64,000 nucleotides of DNA from positions 186,001-250,000 of the forward strand of contig CP128836.1 in the NCBI GenBank assembly GCA_030388825.1. Direction: 5' to 3'. The position numbers and the translations under genes were made by a program. Numbering within the stretch: the stretch's first letter is position 1; every line of letters starts with the position of its first letter. The stretch is from Rossellomorea sp. AcN35-11 (GTDB lineage: Bacteria; Bacillota; Bacilli; Bacillales; Bacillaceae_B). The notes under the pieces were generated by a model. The model had not been told where the DNA came from, made no database searches, and saw only the letters and a list, made by a program, of their open reading frames with translations. Below are positions 27,573 to 37,631 of the stretch, in pieces.

Positions 27573-30500
27573 ATGAAAAAGCCCATTTGGTCTGTTTTTA
27601 TAATTATCTGCTCATTTTTAATGTTTAGCTCTAATACACTAGCCGCTTCAAATCTTTATAGAGTACAAGGGGATTCTATGGAGCCTTTATTAAAAGATGG
27701 AGATGTTATTAAGTTAAATTCCCGAGATTACAAAGATGGAGATATGGTTTTAGCTAAGACTGAGACAGGAGGCACTATAGTAAAAACGTTAAGTGATGGA
27801 AAGTTAGTGGGGGAGAACCAATATAACTCTGTCAATTACAATTTGGAAGATGTCGAAATTTTAGGAAGTGCTTCTAAAGCAGGTAACTATGATTCTGGCA
27901 ATAACGTAACTAGACAGGCTCATGCACTAGGAGTAGATAGCCCGATTGAATCCATATATGCAGGCCGGGAATTTGTATTAATGTTGCATGAAAACACAGC
28001 AGTAACTGGTTTTGGTTCGAATCTAGCTGATGTTCTAGGGGTTCCTGGAGGACTTACTAAAAGTACAGGGGAGTTAGTAAAAGTCTCAGACCTTTCCGGT
28101 TTTGAAAAGATCGTAACAGGGTTAGACTATGCTTTTGGATTAAGACCGGATGATAAAAATAATAATCTATACCATCTAACCAGATTTGATAGCAAGATTG
28201 GAACTAATCCAACTGTTTATGACTCTATTTTAGTTAAAGATTTTGCATTGGTAGGGAACGACAGGTATTACAACAGTAACCCTCATCAAGGGACAGCCTT
28301 CATCGATCCCGAAGGATATGTCAGGCACAAAGGATCAGACTACGGGACATATTTAGGTATCGGTGATAATTGGCCACACCATAGATATCCTGGAGGAAGC
28401 ACACATCTTATTGATAATAATCTCCAAGATTGGTTGAAAGTATTAGAACCAGATGGCGAACCAATTATATATCCGACAGACACTACTGTTACTCCTTATT
28501 TCTTGTCCAATGAAGATAATACCGCAACACGCACCTCATTAATCACTCCTGCATTCACCATAACAGATGACCGTTTTACTATTGAAGTGAATCTTAGAGA
28601 TTATGCACAACATCCAACATATGACCGTCTGGTCAATTATGATGACAGTTCCGAACTAAATATTGTAGTAGAAGTATACGATGGGAATTTGACAGATACA
28701 GAGATAGATAGCGGAGCTATCACACCGCTTTATAGTTATAACAATCATCAAGCCTCGGTTAACTCTAACAATAATTACAAAGCGATAGAAATGCCTTTAG
28801 ATGGGGAATCTTCAAAAGATTATAAAGTGAAAATAACATCCAGTTACTCTGCATGGGATATGAGAATAAGAGACCGGAAATACTTTAAAAATGCAGAGCG
28901 AGTGTTATATAGAAGTGAGAGGGCTAGCTTTTCAATAATTGATTCAAATAAGAATGTGTTTGTAAATTCATATTATAGTGATGGATTAGTAAAACCAGTC
29001 ACATTTACTGATATAGAAGCAGGCGTTGAAATTCGCACAGAAACAGCAGAAGGACAAGGAAGTAACAATCACTATGGTATTCTTGATACAAACGGAAGAA
29101 TGTGGATTTGGCAGACAACTAATGCTTCAATGGTCAATTTTCCTGACATGGAAGGAGCTCCTTTCTATGACAATTACGAAATTATAGACATGAGTATAGG
29201 CAAGAATTTTTTCTTAGCAACTAGCAAACATAGAACTACAGGAGAAACAAATGTATTTTCATGGGGAGAAAATAGTTTCGGACAAACAGGAATAGGCTCA
29301 GATTCTACTAATATAGCAGAACCTTCTCTAGTTCTACACCCAAATGGCAACCCTTTAACAGACATCAAAGATATTGCAGCTGGGGATGCAATGTCAGCAA
29401 TACTCCAAGATACACCTAATGGCCAATTAATTTGGACGGCCGGAAGAAATAACAGGGGACAACTAGGCGGGGGAGTAAGGTTGATTTTTGAAGAACCACA
29501 ATTGGTACCCGGTTTGTCAAACATTGACCATGTAAAGGGAAGAGGAACATACAGTTATGCCTTTTCAAATACGGATGAGGCTATTTACCGGTTTGGTGGA
29601 GGAGTCTCATACACATCTCCTTATACGTTTCACACGAATGTGGGATACCCTAAAAAAGTTGATATAGATGAATCCTATGTGTCGGGGGCTTACTATGGAT
29701 TTATTACTCAAGATGATACCTTAATAACAACTGGACCAATGGGGAATGGAGGGGAATGGAACACCCCAAAGCTATTCACAGGTGAGCTATGGGATTCGAC
29801 TCCAGGAACTTTTTATACAGAGGATAACAAGGCCATTTATAATGGCGGCATGGATAGAATAGGTCCAGTTAAAGATGTGGCGTATTCACAACGTGAAATG
29901 GCCGTAATAGACCAAACTGGAAGGCTATGGGTCAGTATTTATTCTTATCCAAGTTTACGTGGTTATTACGGATTAGGTACTCATTATACAGAGACAGGGG
30001 AACTAGCTAATCAAGCTTATCCTTACCAAGGTATAAAAACAGGAAGTTACCTAGAATTAAGACCTATAAAAACCGATTGGAAAGTTGATGCTCCTGCAAT
30101 TTTTGAAAAAGTCGTCATGCCTGAATGGTCTAATTATGCAAACAGATTCAATGCCGTTACTACATCAGGGAAGCTTTGGAATATTTATAGCTATGCTAGC
30201 GAAGTAACCACTCCCTTAAACGACATAGGCATAAAAGAAGTATTTAACGGAAAATATGTTTCGCATTTAATTGATAATAATGGAGACGTGTGGGCTCTCG
30301 GTAACGGTTCGAGCGGAAGGCTTGGAGATGGAACTTCTTCCGGAAAGACAGTACCGGTATTAATAGATCCTGCAACTTTCGACAACCAAGAAATAGTTTA
30401 TGTAGATAGTGGCGAATTTGTCACATACTTTGTAGCTGCTGACGGCTCAGTTTATGCTTCTGGTAAAAACGACTATCGTTTAATACCCAATAACGATATA

Positions 30501-33074
30501 ACGATGGGCGCTTACGTCAACACTCCTGTAAAGGTAGACACATTATCAAACATTAAAGAAATATACTCTGGTAACCAGTTTGCTCTTGCCGTAACCAATG
30601 AAAGAAAAGTTCTTTCATGGGGATTAGCCACTGACGGGTCACTAGGAAATGGTTTTACAACAAAGCGGAATATCTTTGGAACGGGTTTTGGTAACTTAAC
30701 ACCGGAATTAGAAATCACATCCCCTTTAAAAACCTATTACCTAAGTGAAAACGGCGAAAGAACCATTACACTAGAAGGGACGATTATAGAACACGACCAA
30801 GAAGATACATCAATAACAACTACATTATTAGGATCTGAAAAAGAGGTGACTATTGATAGCACAACATGGTACCAAGACAATTACAACCAAGTAGTACCTC
30901 AAGATTGGCAAATGAGCTGGGACGTTAGCGAATTTGGAGATTTAGACTACCAAAGTTTAACCAAGATCTCAGCCTTGGATGGAAGAGGAGGAATTAAAGA
31001 ACAATTCTACTCCGCAGAAATCATCGTCGATAATGAAATTCCTAGTGTCCCTACCTGGGGAGATAACTGCTTACTAGATAATACAACAGGCAATGAAGTT
31101 AGCTGCCAATCGACAGCGATGTTCCAAGCAGGAGGAACAAACGGAGTTAACCAACCGGTTCGACTTTATATCAACGCTCCTCAAAAAATAGGGGATAATA
31201 AAGCCCCGGTTTATCCGCAAATCTCATATCGCGTTAAAACAAAAGGCGGATTTTATATTAATAACTGGAGTGACTGGGAAACAATCAAAACTCAAAATGC
31301 GACCGGGTTTTACTATGATGTCTTCGCTGGCTTTAAAGGAGAAGCTCAATTCAAAGTAAGGTCCACCGACCTGGCTGATAACGTTTCATTAGAACACTCA
31401 AACTCAATGTACACTATTTTAACTGACGCAGGCGCTGAAATAGATACTTTAACTATCAGCTCTTCCTTGGTCGATAACCAAGTAAATAACACTTTAGAAT
31501 TCAACGGAGTTTCACATTCAGGTACCACGATCACTACGTACAACGTTAAAAGAAAAGACTTAATTACAGGAGATTGGAACAATCTTACTGACCCGAGGGG
31601 AACATGGGAAGGATCAACAACGGATATAAACACATTCACAGATAAAAGTCCTGATTTGTTAGGGAACACCAATTATGAATATAGTGTTAACGCCGAGAAC
31701 AGCATTGGGGTAGGTGTTGAAAAAAAGAACTCTGTAATTACAAATCCTTACCTTCCTGAAAACTTCATGAGGAAAGTAGATGATAACGATCATTTAATTG
31801 TAGATATTACTCAAGACAAGCGTAATAGAGGGGAAATTCTTTACCGGTTAGTAATAGAAGAAGTCTCTAGCGGAGAAGAAAAATCTTTTGACTATGTATC
31901 TTCAAGTGTCTCAGAAAATGTCCTTTTCGATGTTGATAACACTCAAGTTCCTTTTAACATCACTAACAATAAATTGAAACTTACATTGTTACTTTTAGGC
32001 TCAAATGGAAACTTTTTAACTCAACCTTTGGATGAAGATTTTGTAGTCAACAAGAGAGTAATAGATGATGCTGAAATGCCGTTTGTTGAAATATTAATTA
32101 ATGAAAAGTTCACTCAACTCACAAATGATGGAGTTAACAAAATTGACTTTTCTGTGTTTGCTACCGATAACGTGACTAGGTTCGAAAACCTAGAGTTCCA
32201 AATATCCCATAACGGTAATGATTGGTATGGTCAGAAAGACAATGAGGCATGGGTACTAAACCATTGGACAAGCGGCAGAAAAGCATTTACAGAGTTCCAA
32301 ATGGGTGATGAGACTGGCCGAAGAGCACTATATGTAAGAACGAGAGACGAGGCATCCAACCTTGGTTTTACAATTACAAAGATTACTATAGCTGATTTAG
32401 CGAATCGCGGTTCTATCGCAGATACAGACCCCACAGCACCAACTGTATTTGATGCCAGGGAATTAACAAATTCAATTAAAGCAAGTAATGAGGACGGCTC
32501 TCTTCATGTTAATAGCCCTAGCTTCGATTTGAAGATCCCAATACCTTCTGACGGAAACTTAGAAGAAGTGCAATTCACATTTGATGGGGTTACGTGGTCT
32601 CCTTGGGAGAGGATATCTGATGACGGCACCGGTCACCATACAAAATCAGTTATACTGCCACACGGAGATGGAAAGAAGGCGCTAATGACGAGGTACCGGA
32701 ACAAAGACGGGGCAGCAACCACTGTACAAGATAGAGATATTATTAATTACACATTGGATACTTCTGCACCTAAATTAGTAACAAAAACAAAGAACGGACC
32801 ATTAATCACAAACCAAGATTCCGTTTCTCTCTATATGTTTGTAAAGGATAACTTCTCACAATCAATGAATGTATCTTTGGACCTTCTGGATTCTAGTCTT
32901 AATTATGTTAGCCTTCAAATCGATCCAGATGGTAACTATTATCTCAATGAGGGACTGAACGTTGTGTCCATTGGAGGATTAGCAGATGGAAGAAACGAGA
33001 TCACTTTGCGGGTTTATGATGAGGCCGGCAATTACGTGGATGAATCAATAAACATTATTAAAAAGGCACCTTAA
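27573..33074 (+). CDS. Giant secreted protein: Ser/Lys S24/S26-like domain + RCC1 propeller repeats + Ig/FN3-like domains (copy 2)
   Basis: 1,833 residues, a tandem paralog of the preceding gene with the same domain order: signal segment 1-25, V-Q-G-D-S-M-E-P with Ser35, TIVKTL with Lys71, RCC1 blade motifs (VFSWGENSFGQTGIG, IWTAGRNNRGQLGGG, VWALGNGSSGRLGDG, VLSWGLATDGSLGNG) and the same Ig/FN3-like C-terminal half. The C-terminal third is very similar to copy 1, while the middle propeller part is much more divergent with different insert lengths. That pattern suggests a conserved attachment or structural part and a variable binding part. A strong terminator follows at 33099, ending the pilus operon. 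Confidence 0.8.
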   Translation: MKKPIWSVFIIICSFLMFSSNTLAASNLYRVQGDSMEPLLKDGDVIKLNSRDYKDGDMVLAKTETGGTIVKTLSDGKLVGENQYNSVNYNLEDVEILGSASKAGNYDSGNNVTRQAHALGVDSPIESIYAGREFVLMLHENTAVTGFGSNLADVLGVPGGLTKSTGELVKVSDLSGFEKIVTGLDYAFGLRPDDKNNNLYHLTRFDSKIGTNPTVYDSILVKDFALVGNDRYYNSNPHQGTAFIDPEGYVRHKGSDYGTYLGIGDNWPHHRYPGGSTHLIDNNLQDWLKVLEPDGEPIIYPTDTTVTPYFLSNEDNTATRTSLITPAFTITDDRFTIEVNLRDYAQHPTYDRLVNYDDSSELNIVVEVYDGNLTDTEIDSGAITPLYSYNNHQASVNSNNNYKAIEMPLDGESSKDYKVKITSSYSAWDMRIRDRKYFKNAERVLYRSERASFSIIDSNKNVFVNSYYSDGLVKPVTFTDIEAGVEIRTETAEGQGSNNHYGILDTNGRMWIWQTTNASMVNFPDMEGAPFYDNYEIIDMSIGKNFFLATSKHRTTGETNVFSWGENSFGQTGIGSDSTNIAEPSLVLHPNGNPLTDIKDIAAGDAMSAILQDTPNGQLIWTAGRNNRGQLGGGVRLIFEEPQLVPGLSNIDHVKGRGTYSYAFSNTDEAIYRFGGGVSYTSPYTFHTNVGYPKKVDIDESYVSGAYYGFITQDDTLITTGPMGNGGEWNTPKLFTGELWDSTPGTFYTEDNKAIYNGGMDRIGPVKDVAYSQREMAVIDQTGRLWVSIYSYPSLRGYYGLGTHYTETGELANQAYPYQGIKTGSYLELRPIKTDWKVDAPAIFEKVVMPEWSNYANRFNAVTTSGKLWNIYSYASEVTTPLNDIGIKEVFNGKYVSHLIDNNGDVWALGNGSSGRLGDGTSSGKTVPVLIDPATFDNQEIVYVDSGEFVTYFVAADGSVYASGKNDYRLIPNNDITMGAYVNTPVKVDTLSNIKEIYSGNQFALAVTNERKVLSWGLATDGSLGNGFTTKRNIFGTGFGNLTPELEITSPLKTYYLSENGERTITLEGTIIEHDQEDTSITTTLLGSEKEVTIDSTTWYQDNYNQVVPQDWQMSWDVSEFGDLDYQSLTKISALDGRGGIKEQFYSAEIIVDNEIPSVPTWGDNCLLDNTTGNEVSCQSTAMFQAGGTNGVNQPVRLYINAPQKIGDNKAPVYPQISYRVKTKGGFYINNWSDWETIKTQNATGFYYDVFAGFKGEAQFKVRSTDLADNVSLEHSNSMYTILTDAGAEIDTLTISSSLVDNQVNNTLEFNGVSHSGTTITTYNVKRKDLITGDWNNLTDPRGTWEGSTTDINTFTDKSPDLLGNTNYEYSVNAENSIGVGVEKKNSVITNPYLPENFMRKVDDNDHLIVDITQDKRNRGEILYRLVIEEVSSGEEKSFDYVSSSVSENVLFDVDNTQVPFNITNNKLKLTLLLLGSNGNFLTQPLDEDFVVNKRVIDDAEMPFVEILINEKFTQLTNDGVNKIDFSVFATDNVTRFENLEFQISHNGNDWYGQKDNEAWVLNHWTSGRKAFTEFQMGDETGRRALYVRTRDEASNLGFTITKITIADLANRGSIADTDPTAPTVFDARELTNSIKASNEDGSLHVNSPSFDLKIPIPSDGNLEEVQFTFDGVTWSPWERISDDGTGHHTKSVILPHGDGKKALMTRYRNKDGAATTVQDRDIINYTLDTSAPKLVTKTKNGPLITNQDSVSLYMFVKDNFSQSMNVSLDLLDSSLNYVSLQIDPDGNYYLNEGLNVVSIGGLADGRNEITLRVYDEAGNYVDESINIIKKAP

Positions 33075-33098
33075 TGCAGTTTAAATAATAAAACAAGA

Positions 33099-33130
33099 AA
33101 GGCTTAGAGGATGACTCTAAGCCTTTTTTT
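33099..33130 (+). terminator. Terminator ending the pilus operon
   Basis: A perfect 11-bp stem AAGGCTTAGAG/CTCTAAGCCTT with loop GATGA, followed by a run of T. It lies 25 bases after the stop of the second giant gene. Confidence 0.92.
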
Positions 33131-33184
33131 CGTTAGATGTTACTTCGGTATTACCTCAGTAAACACATTTATCATCTTATTTGA

Positions 33185-33327
33185 TATAATTAGTGTTATA
33201 AACCAATGTAAATTCAACTACCAAACTTCTTAGGCAAGAGGTTTTACTTCATTACAAATATGCTCAATCGAGCCTTTATTTCTTTTAGCAGAAGAAAAAA
33301 TAAAGGTTGGATTGGGCATTATTTTTT
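33185..33327 (+). promoter_or_regulatory. Promoter and leader terminator of first methyltransferase gene
   Basis: A TATAAT box at 33185-33190 is followed by a 70-base leader and a stem of about 24 bp. The arms start at 33261 and end at 33318 (a few G-U/mismatch positions, apical TTCTT/AAGAA), and the stem runs into TTATTTTTT. The RBS AAAAAGGAGAG and ATG follow 31 bases later, so the gene lies behind a terminator with no second promoter. ACTACCAAAC in the leader also occurs in the 6093 leader. Confidence 0.7.
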
Positions 33328-33358
33328 GTCCAAAACACTTAAAAAGGAGAGAGCAATA

Positions 33359-34781
33359 ATGAACATAGTTTTTCAAAAGTTCGGCCGACCTACTTACCAG
33401 GGATCTCGTATTTATATCGATACAGAAGGAATCGTACCATTTGGATGGTTAAAGGGAAAACGGTATGATACTGAAGCTGACATCGAAAACAACGAGATCA
33501 TACTTTCATTGAACGAAACAGGAATGAACAAAATTTCAGGGAAGAAGAGAGGAGACAACTATATACCCGTTATCGACAAGACCGGTCCAGACAAAAACGG
33601 AAACCCCGTGAAAGACGCTCTGAAGGATTGTGAACATATCACCATTTCTGTTGTTGCAGTGGAAGACAAAGAAGGGGAAGTGGTTGATTATCGAGTAATC
33701 ATAAAAGGAGAAAAGAGTACCTCTACAGTTAAAGGTGCGCAATCGTCAGATTCATCACCTACAAGTATCACGTTTTGTGCTGGGACCGGAATTTCTTCAG
33801 AAGCTCTTAAACAATCAGGATTTAAAGAAATAGCCGCGGTCGAATGGAACCCCAAGGAAGGGAACGAAGAGAAGTTTTCTCGGCTGTATCAATCTAACAA
33901 CCCGGGCACCGTAATGTTCAATATGCCTATGGAGAAGTTGAAAGCAGAGCATTTACCGAAAGCTGATTTGTGGCTCGCCACGCTCGACTGTACCGACTAT
34001 TCAAAAGCCTCCAATGGAACGAAAAAGGAATTTCATACAATCCACCTATTTATGCATTTAATGCGCCTTTTTTTGGGAGAAACCTAAGTCAGAACGACCG
34101 GCAGCAGTTCTGATAGAGAATGTATCGGAATTCGAGAAGATAGCGGGCCGTTCCCTTGAGCTTTGTTTTAAGGAGGAGGGATACCACATCACCAAAGCAC
34201 ACTTAAATAGCTTAGAATACGGGAGCAGAACAAAACGAAAACGATTTTTCTTCATGGCCAGTATGTACGAGGGCTTTAGCTTCCCTCTACCCGAAGGGAT
34301 AAAATCGGAACCAATAACCGCTGACGGGAAATTAACTGTAAATGATCTTGAATGGATCACACCTAAGGAGAGTAAGACACTTGCTCATTTCATCAATCGT
34401 CAGAAAAAGAAAATGAGCCATAACCACGTTATGACTATTTTTGATATTACGAAAGACTCTCATATAGGAACAATCACAAAATCTCACCATAAAGTTCAAC
34501 CTGAGAATTGGATCAGACACCCATATAAAGAGGACACCTACGCATACCTTAAAGCAGATCATATCAAAGCACTTCAGGGCATTCCAGAACACTTACAGCT
34601 AGGGGATAGCAATAAACTTCAAGTTGAAAGTATGGGCCAGAGCGTATGCTATACATTGTTTATCAAAATTGCTAAACAAGTATATTCTTTCTTAAATTCT
34701 CAGAAGAAAAATCCTAAATTACATTCATTATTTGGGGAGAAAAAGGTTTCTAGTCCACAACAATTATGTTTTGGATTCTAA
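33359..34781 (+). pseudogene. DNA C5-cytosine methyltransferase-like protein with atypical motif IV, frameshifted
   Basis: The frame from ATG 33359 runs to 34087, and the rest (to 34781) is in the +1 frame. Removing one T from the T7 run at 34068-34074 restores one protein of about 473 residues. An N-terminal domain (about 1-110, with KRGDNYIPVID) is shared with the second methyltransferase. Methyltransferase motifs follow: I (FCAGTGISSEAL), IV written LDCTDYS instead of the usual PCQ-FS, VI (LIENVSEF, only seen after frame correction), VIII-like SRTKRKRFF, IX-like LQGIPEHL, X-like ESMGQSVCY. The protein ends QQLCFGF, reminiscent of clamp-binding peptides. Either a recent frameshift or a sequence error; the intact downstream half argues for the gene being under selection recently. 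Confidence 0.75.
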
Positions 34782-34788
34782 AATTGAC

Positions 34789-34853
34789 CTTATAATATCC
34801 ATCACCATTGTGTTTTGTTAGCATTGAAGGAGCGGTAAACCCGCTCCTTTTTT
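34789..34853 (+). promoter_or_regulatory. Promoter with shared CTTATAATATCCATCA box and leader terminator
   Basis: The 16-base box at 34789-34804 is identical to those at 9504 and 37114. Only about 25 bases downstream is GGAGCGG/CCGCTCC (34829-34847) followed by six T residues. The next gene's AAGGAG site and ATG follow 23 bases after the T run. The compact promoter-terminator-RBS order leaves no room for another promoter. Confidence 0.75.
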
Positions 34854-34876
34854 ACATATTCAGCAAGGAGTTGACA

Positions 34877-35632
34877 ATGGTGTTAGCATCCATTTTACCC
34901 GTCGATAACCTCTCTATAGACAACGGCGGATTTATAGATAAGCATTTCGAAATGAACCAAGTTCACGGCATAAGAGACTATATTAGGAAATCCTTTAAAA
35001 AACGAGCAATTATTTATAATAACGAGGCCTATCAAAATACCTCAACAAACATTCTTCCAATAGATGAAACGAATATCCCTAAAGACGATTTATTAGTGAT
35101 CAGACAATCTGCAGATATCTTAAGTCTTCTGATAAACGAAAACAGGATAAAAAAAGAGACTGCCTATATCCCATTTCCAAACAATAATCAAATGATTTTA
35201 GAAATAGGGAGAGATGTAGAAATATTAATATTAAATTCCAGCGAGACAGTCTGGAAATTCAGATACTCTCCTTATGAGACTGGAGAAATAGAACAAGCAT
35301 ATTATTATCGAATCCCATCTCAGGATATTTTGGGTGGTATAAAATTCAATCCAAGTAACTTTGAAATTTGCAAAGAAATGGTGAAAATGATCCAGTTAAT
35401 TGGAACTGAACTAGTGGTCCAGGATCACAATCTAACAAACGCTATGAAAGAACCACACGAAAAAATAAACAAAGAATTAAAGGCTATGTACAATGCCTTA
35501 GAGTTCACAATCCAAGAAGAAATCACCATAAAGGACAAGAAAGATTGTACGGATGATGAATCAGAACAAACATCTCAAAACAACATCTTGTCTAATCCTG
35601 CTATAGCATCAGACTTTTTGCATAGTCAATAA
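34877..35632 (+). CDS. Conserved-looking protein of unknown function
   Basis: A 251-residue protein. I chose ATG 34877 (AAGGAG eight bases upstream) over an earlier in-frame ATG that would be encoded by the terminator hairpin. No signal peptide or membrane helix is visible. The middle contains alternating strands (MILEIGRDVEILILNS, ETVWKFRYSPYETGE) and a YYYRIPSQDILGG segment; the C-terminal 60 residues are charged and probably disordered. I recognise no family. It lies directly upstream of the M14 carboxypeptidase gene and may be co-transcribed with it. Confidence 0.6.
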   Translation: MVLASILPVDNLSIDNGGFIDKHFEMNQVHGIRDYIRKSFKKRAIIYNNEAYQNTSTNILPIDETNIPKDDLLVIRQSADILSLLINENRIKKETAYIPFPNNNQMILEIGRDVEILILNSSETVWKFRYSPYETGEIEQAYYYRIPSQDILGGIKFNPSNFEICKEMVKMIQLIGTELVVQDHNLTNAMKEPHEKINKELKAMYNALEFTIQEEITIKDKKDCTDDESEQTSQNNILSNPAIASDFLHSQ

Positions 35633-35661
35633 ACGATCTTGAACAGAAAGGTGCTTAAAGA

Positions 35662-37104
35662 GTGAAGAAACGCAGCTTACTATTTTTGACTCTAAGCATA
35701 TTTTTTATTGGTTTTGACCTTCCTGTTGCAGCAAAAACCATTGTAGATACGAGTAATACGTATACTTACGAAGAGATGATAGCTGATATTGAAGAATTAA
35801 AAAATATGTACCCTGAAACAATTGAATATAAGACGATCGGAAAAACTAATTTCAATCGAGATATACTGGCAGTTAAAGTGGGAAAGGGCGAAAGCAATAT
35901 CCTCATCTCCGGCAGCACTCATGCAAGAGAGTGGATTACTACAGTTCTTACAATGAAAATGATTGAAGAATACAGTAGGTCCTATCTTAACGATGAAACC
36001 ATAGAAGATGTTAGAGTAAGAGACTTATTGAATGAAACATCTATTTGGTTTGTCCCTATGATAAACCCAGATGGAGTTACTCTCCAACAAAAAGGGTTAT
36101 CTGCTTTTCCTAAGTCATATCACACCGCTTTACTAAATATGAATAACGGAAGCTATGACTTTAGGAGATGGAAATCAAACGCTGAAGGGATCGACTTGAA
36201 TCGTAATTATCCTCCAGCCTGGAACGACTCATCCAGTGTTAAAGAACCTTATTGGAAAGAGTATAAGGGCCAATCAGCATTCCAAACAAAGGAAACCAGC
36301 GCGATGAGGGACTTCACTTATGAGGTCCGTCCGAAGAATGTAATTGCTTACCACTCTTCAGGAAGGGTCTTATATTGGATCAATAAAGATGACAGAGCTG
36401 AGGATTATCCAACCGTTCAACAGTTTTCAAGAATTACAAAATATCCTATGAAGAAACATTTACCTTACAGAGGGTATACAGAGTGGTTTGTACAAGAATT
36501 CGGTGGAATAGGCTTTACACCTGAACTTGCAGTTTCTGTAGGAGACAGAGAAGTACCTTTATCCGCTTTTCCCTCAATATGGGATAGGAATAAAACAATC
36601 GGGATCTGGTTAGGAGCCGAAACATACACAAACAACCTTCAACCACCCGAACCATCTGCAAAGAAAATAATCCTCGACGAAGAGTTCCTTACGTATTCAA
36701 AACCATCATTTTTCGATATAGACAAGACCATAATTAAGCCCGGTACGTATGCTGTAACCGAAGAAATTAACAATTGGTATAGAATTGTTACACCTTTTGG
36801 AGAGAAGTGGATATTACACCCTAACAAAGTTATTGAACCGACCGAAGTAAAAATAAAACCAACAGAAGAGAAAGATACAAAATTTTCATTATCTAAAAAG
36901 ATGAGTTCTTCCATAGATTACTTAAAATTAAATTCTCACAAGAAGCTAATTTTAATTAAGGAGCAAATTACCTCAACCTGGGAAGGGATACCATACAAAT
37001 TCAAAGTAGCTTTATTTGTAGTAGGCTCAGAAATAGTATTCGTAATACTTTACATTTCTTTGGTAAGAAAATATTTTAATTTCAACAAAGAAAAACATTC
37101 ATAA
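35662..37104 (+). CDS. Secreted/membrane M14-family zinc carboxypeptidase
   Basis: A 480-residue protein starting at GTG behind GAAAGGTG. It has a signal peptide (about 1-24, VAAKT), a short helical segment, then an M14 domain. Zinc ligands are visible as HAREW (His87, Glu90) and YHSSGR (His231). The substrate Arg/Asn pair lies in IDLNRNYPP, and the catalytic Glu is in FTPELAV (about Glu288). After the catalytic domain (about 330) come an SH3-like stretch (GTYAVTEEINNWYRI) and a C-terminal membrane helix near 450-468. Family members in Bacillaceae cleave peptidoglycan stem peptides or peptides outside the cell. A wall-remodelling role would suit pili and flagella but is inference. Confidence 0.88.
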   Translation: MKKRSLLFLTLSIFFIGFDLPVAAKTIVDTSNTYTYEEMIADIEELKNMYPETIEYKTIGKTNFNRDILAVKVGKGESNILISGSTHAREWITTVLTMKMIEEYSRSYLNDETIEDVRVRDLLNETSIWFVPMINPDGVTLQQKGLSAFPKSYHTALLNMNNGSYDFRRWKSNAEGIDLNRNYPPAWNDSSSVKEPYWKEYKGQSAFQTKETSAMRDFTYEVRPKNVIAYHSSGRVLYWINKDDRAEDYPTVQQFSRITKYPMKKHLPYRGYTEWFVQEFGGIGFTPELAVSVGDREVPLSAFPSIWDRNKTIGIWLGAETYTNNLQPPEPSAKKIILDEEFLTYSKPSFFDIDKTIIKPGTYAVTEEINNWYRIVTPFGEKWILHPNKVIEPTEVKIKPTEEKDTKFSLSKKMSSSIDYLKLNSHKKLILIKEQITSTWEGIPYKFKVALFVVGSEIVFVILYISLVRKYFNFNKEKHS

Positions 37105-37113
37105 GGAAATGTA

Positions 37114-37179
37114 CTTATAATATCCATCACCACTTTCATTTGCTAATTTAGAGACAGGAGTTTTTCTCCTGTCTTTTTT
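37114..37179 (+). promoter_or_regulatory. Promoter with shared CTTATAATATCCATCA box and leader terminator
   Basis: The third exact copy of the 16-base TATAAT-containing box is at 37114-37129. It is followed 23 bases later by the perfect 8-bp stem GACAGGAG/CTCCTGTC (37153-37173, loop TTTTT) and six T residues. The next start codon is 104 bases further on; the intervening stretch has no clear second promoter. Confidence 0.75.
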
Positions 37180-37283
37180 AATGGACTAAGGAATACAGTT
37201 CGCCATACATTGGACCATTTGTATTCAATTTATAGACAACACCTCAGAACATTTAACAAAAGTGGAAGGGAGCCGATGAACAT

Positions 37284-37631
37284 ATGAATAATGTCATCAC
37301 TATCAAACAACTCAGAACACATTTAGAACCACTAGTACCATTTGGGGAATTATTGCTAGAAGTTCAAGAAGGAACAGATGGTTATAAAATAGTTGTCATA
37401 GAGCACGAGAAGGGACAACTGGTGAATTTGCAAAATGAAGTTGTAGATGAAAATTATTCCTCAAAAGCTACTGTCACTACATTACATACAGACCAAAATG
37501 GAACAATCAAGTTCATTGAACATCCATTCGGGGCATTCACAAAAGCAAATAAAAACCTTGTGCCAATATTGGTCAATTTAATTGGCCATGCAATTGATAC
37601 GAACGAATTAAGGAGTGAATTAGCATGTTAG
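37284..37631 (+). CDS. Small protein of unknown function
   Basis: A 115-residue protein, ATG behind GGAAGGGAG. No signal peptide, membrane helix or recognisable motif. It looks alpha/beta, with strands ELLLEVQEG and YKIVVIEHEKGQLVNL, then a helix near the end (NLVPILVNLIGHAI). The stop overlaps the next start, so it is co-translated with the 69-residue gene and the YerB-like lipoprotein. I cannot propose a function. Confidence 0.6.
   Translation: MNNVITIKQLRTHLEPLVPFGELLLEVQEGTDGYKIVVIEHEKGQLVNLQNEVVDENYSSKATVTTLHTDQNGTIKFIEHPFGAFTKANKNLVPILVNLIGHAIDTNELRSELAC

Noticed and set aside
21908..33074. Long antisense reading frames inside the giant genes and in other coding regions
   Set aside because: They lack ribosome sites and recognisable motifs, and lie opposite well-supported genes; they are coding shadows.
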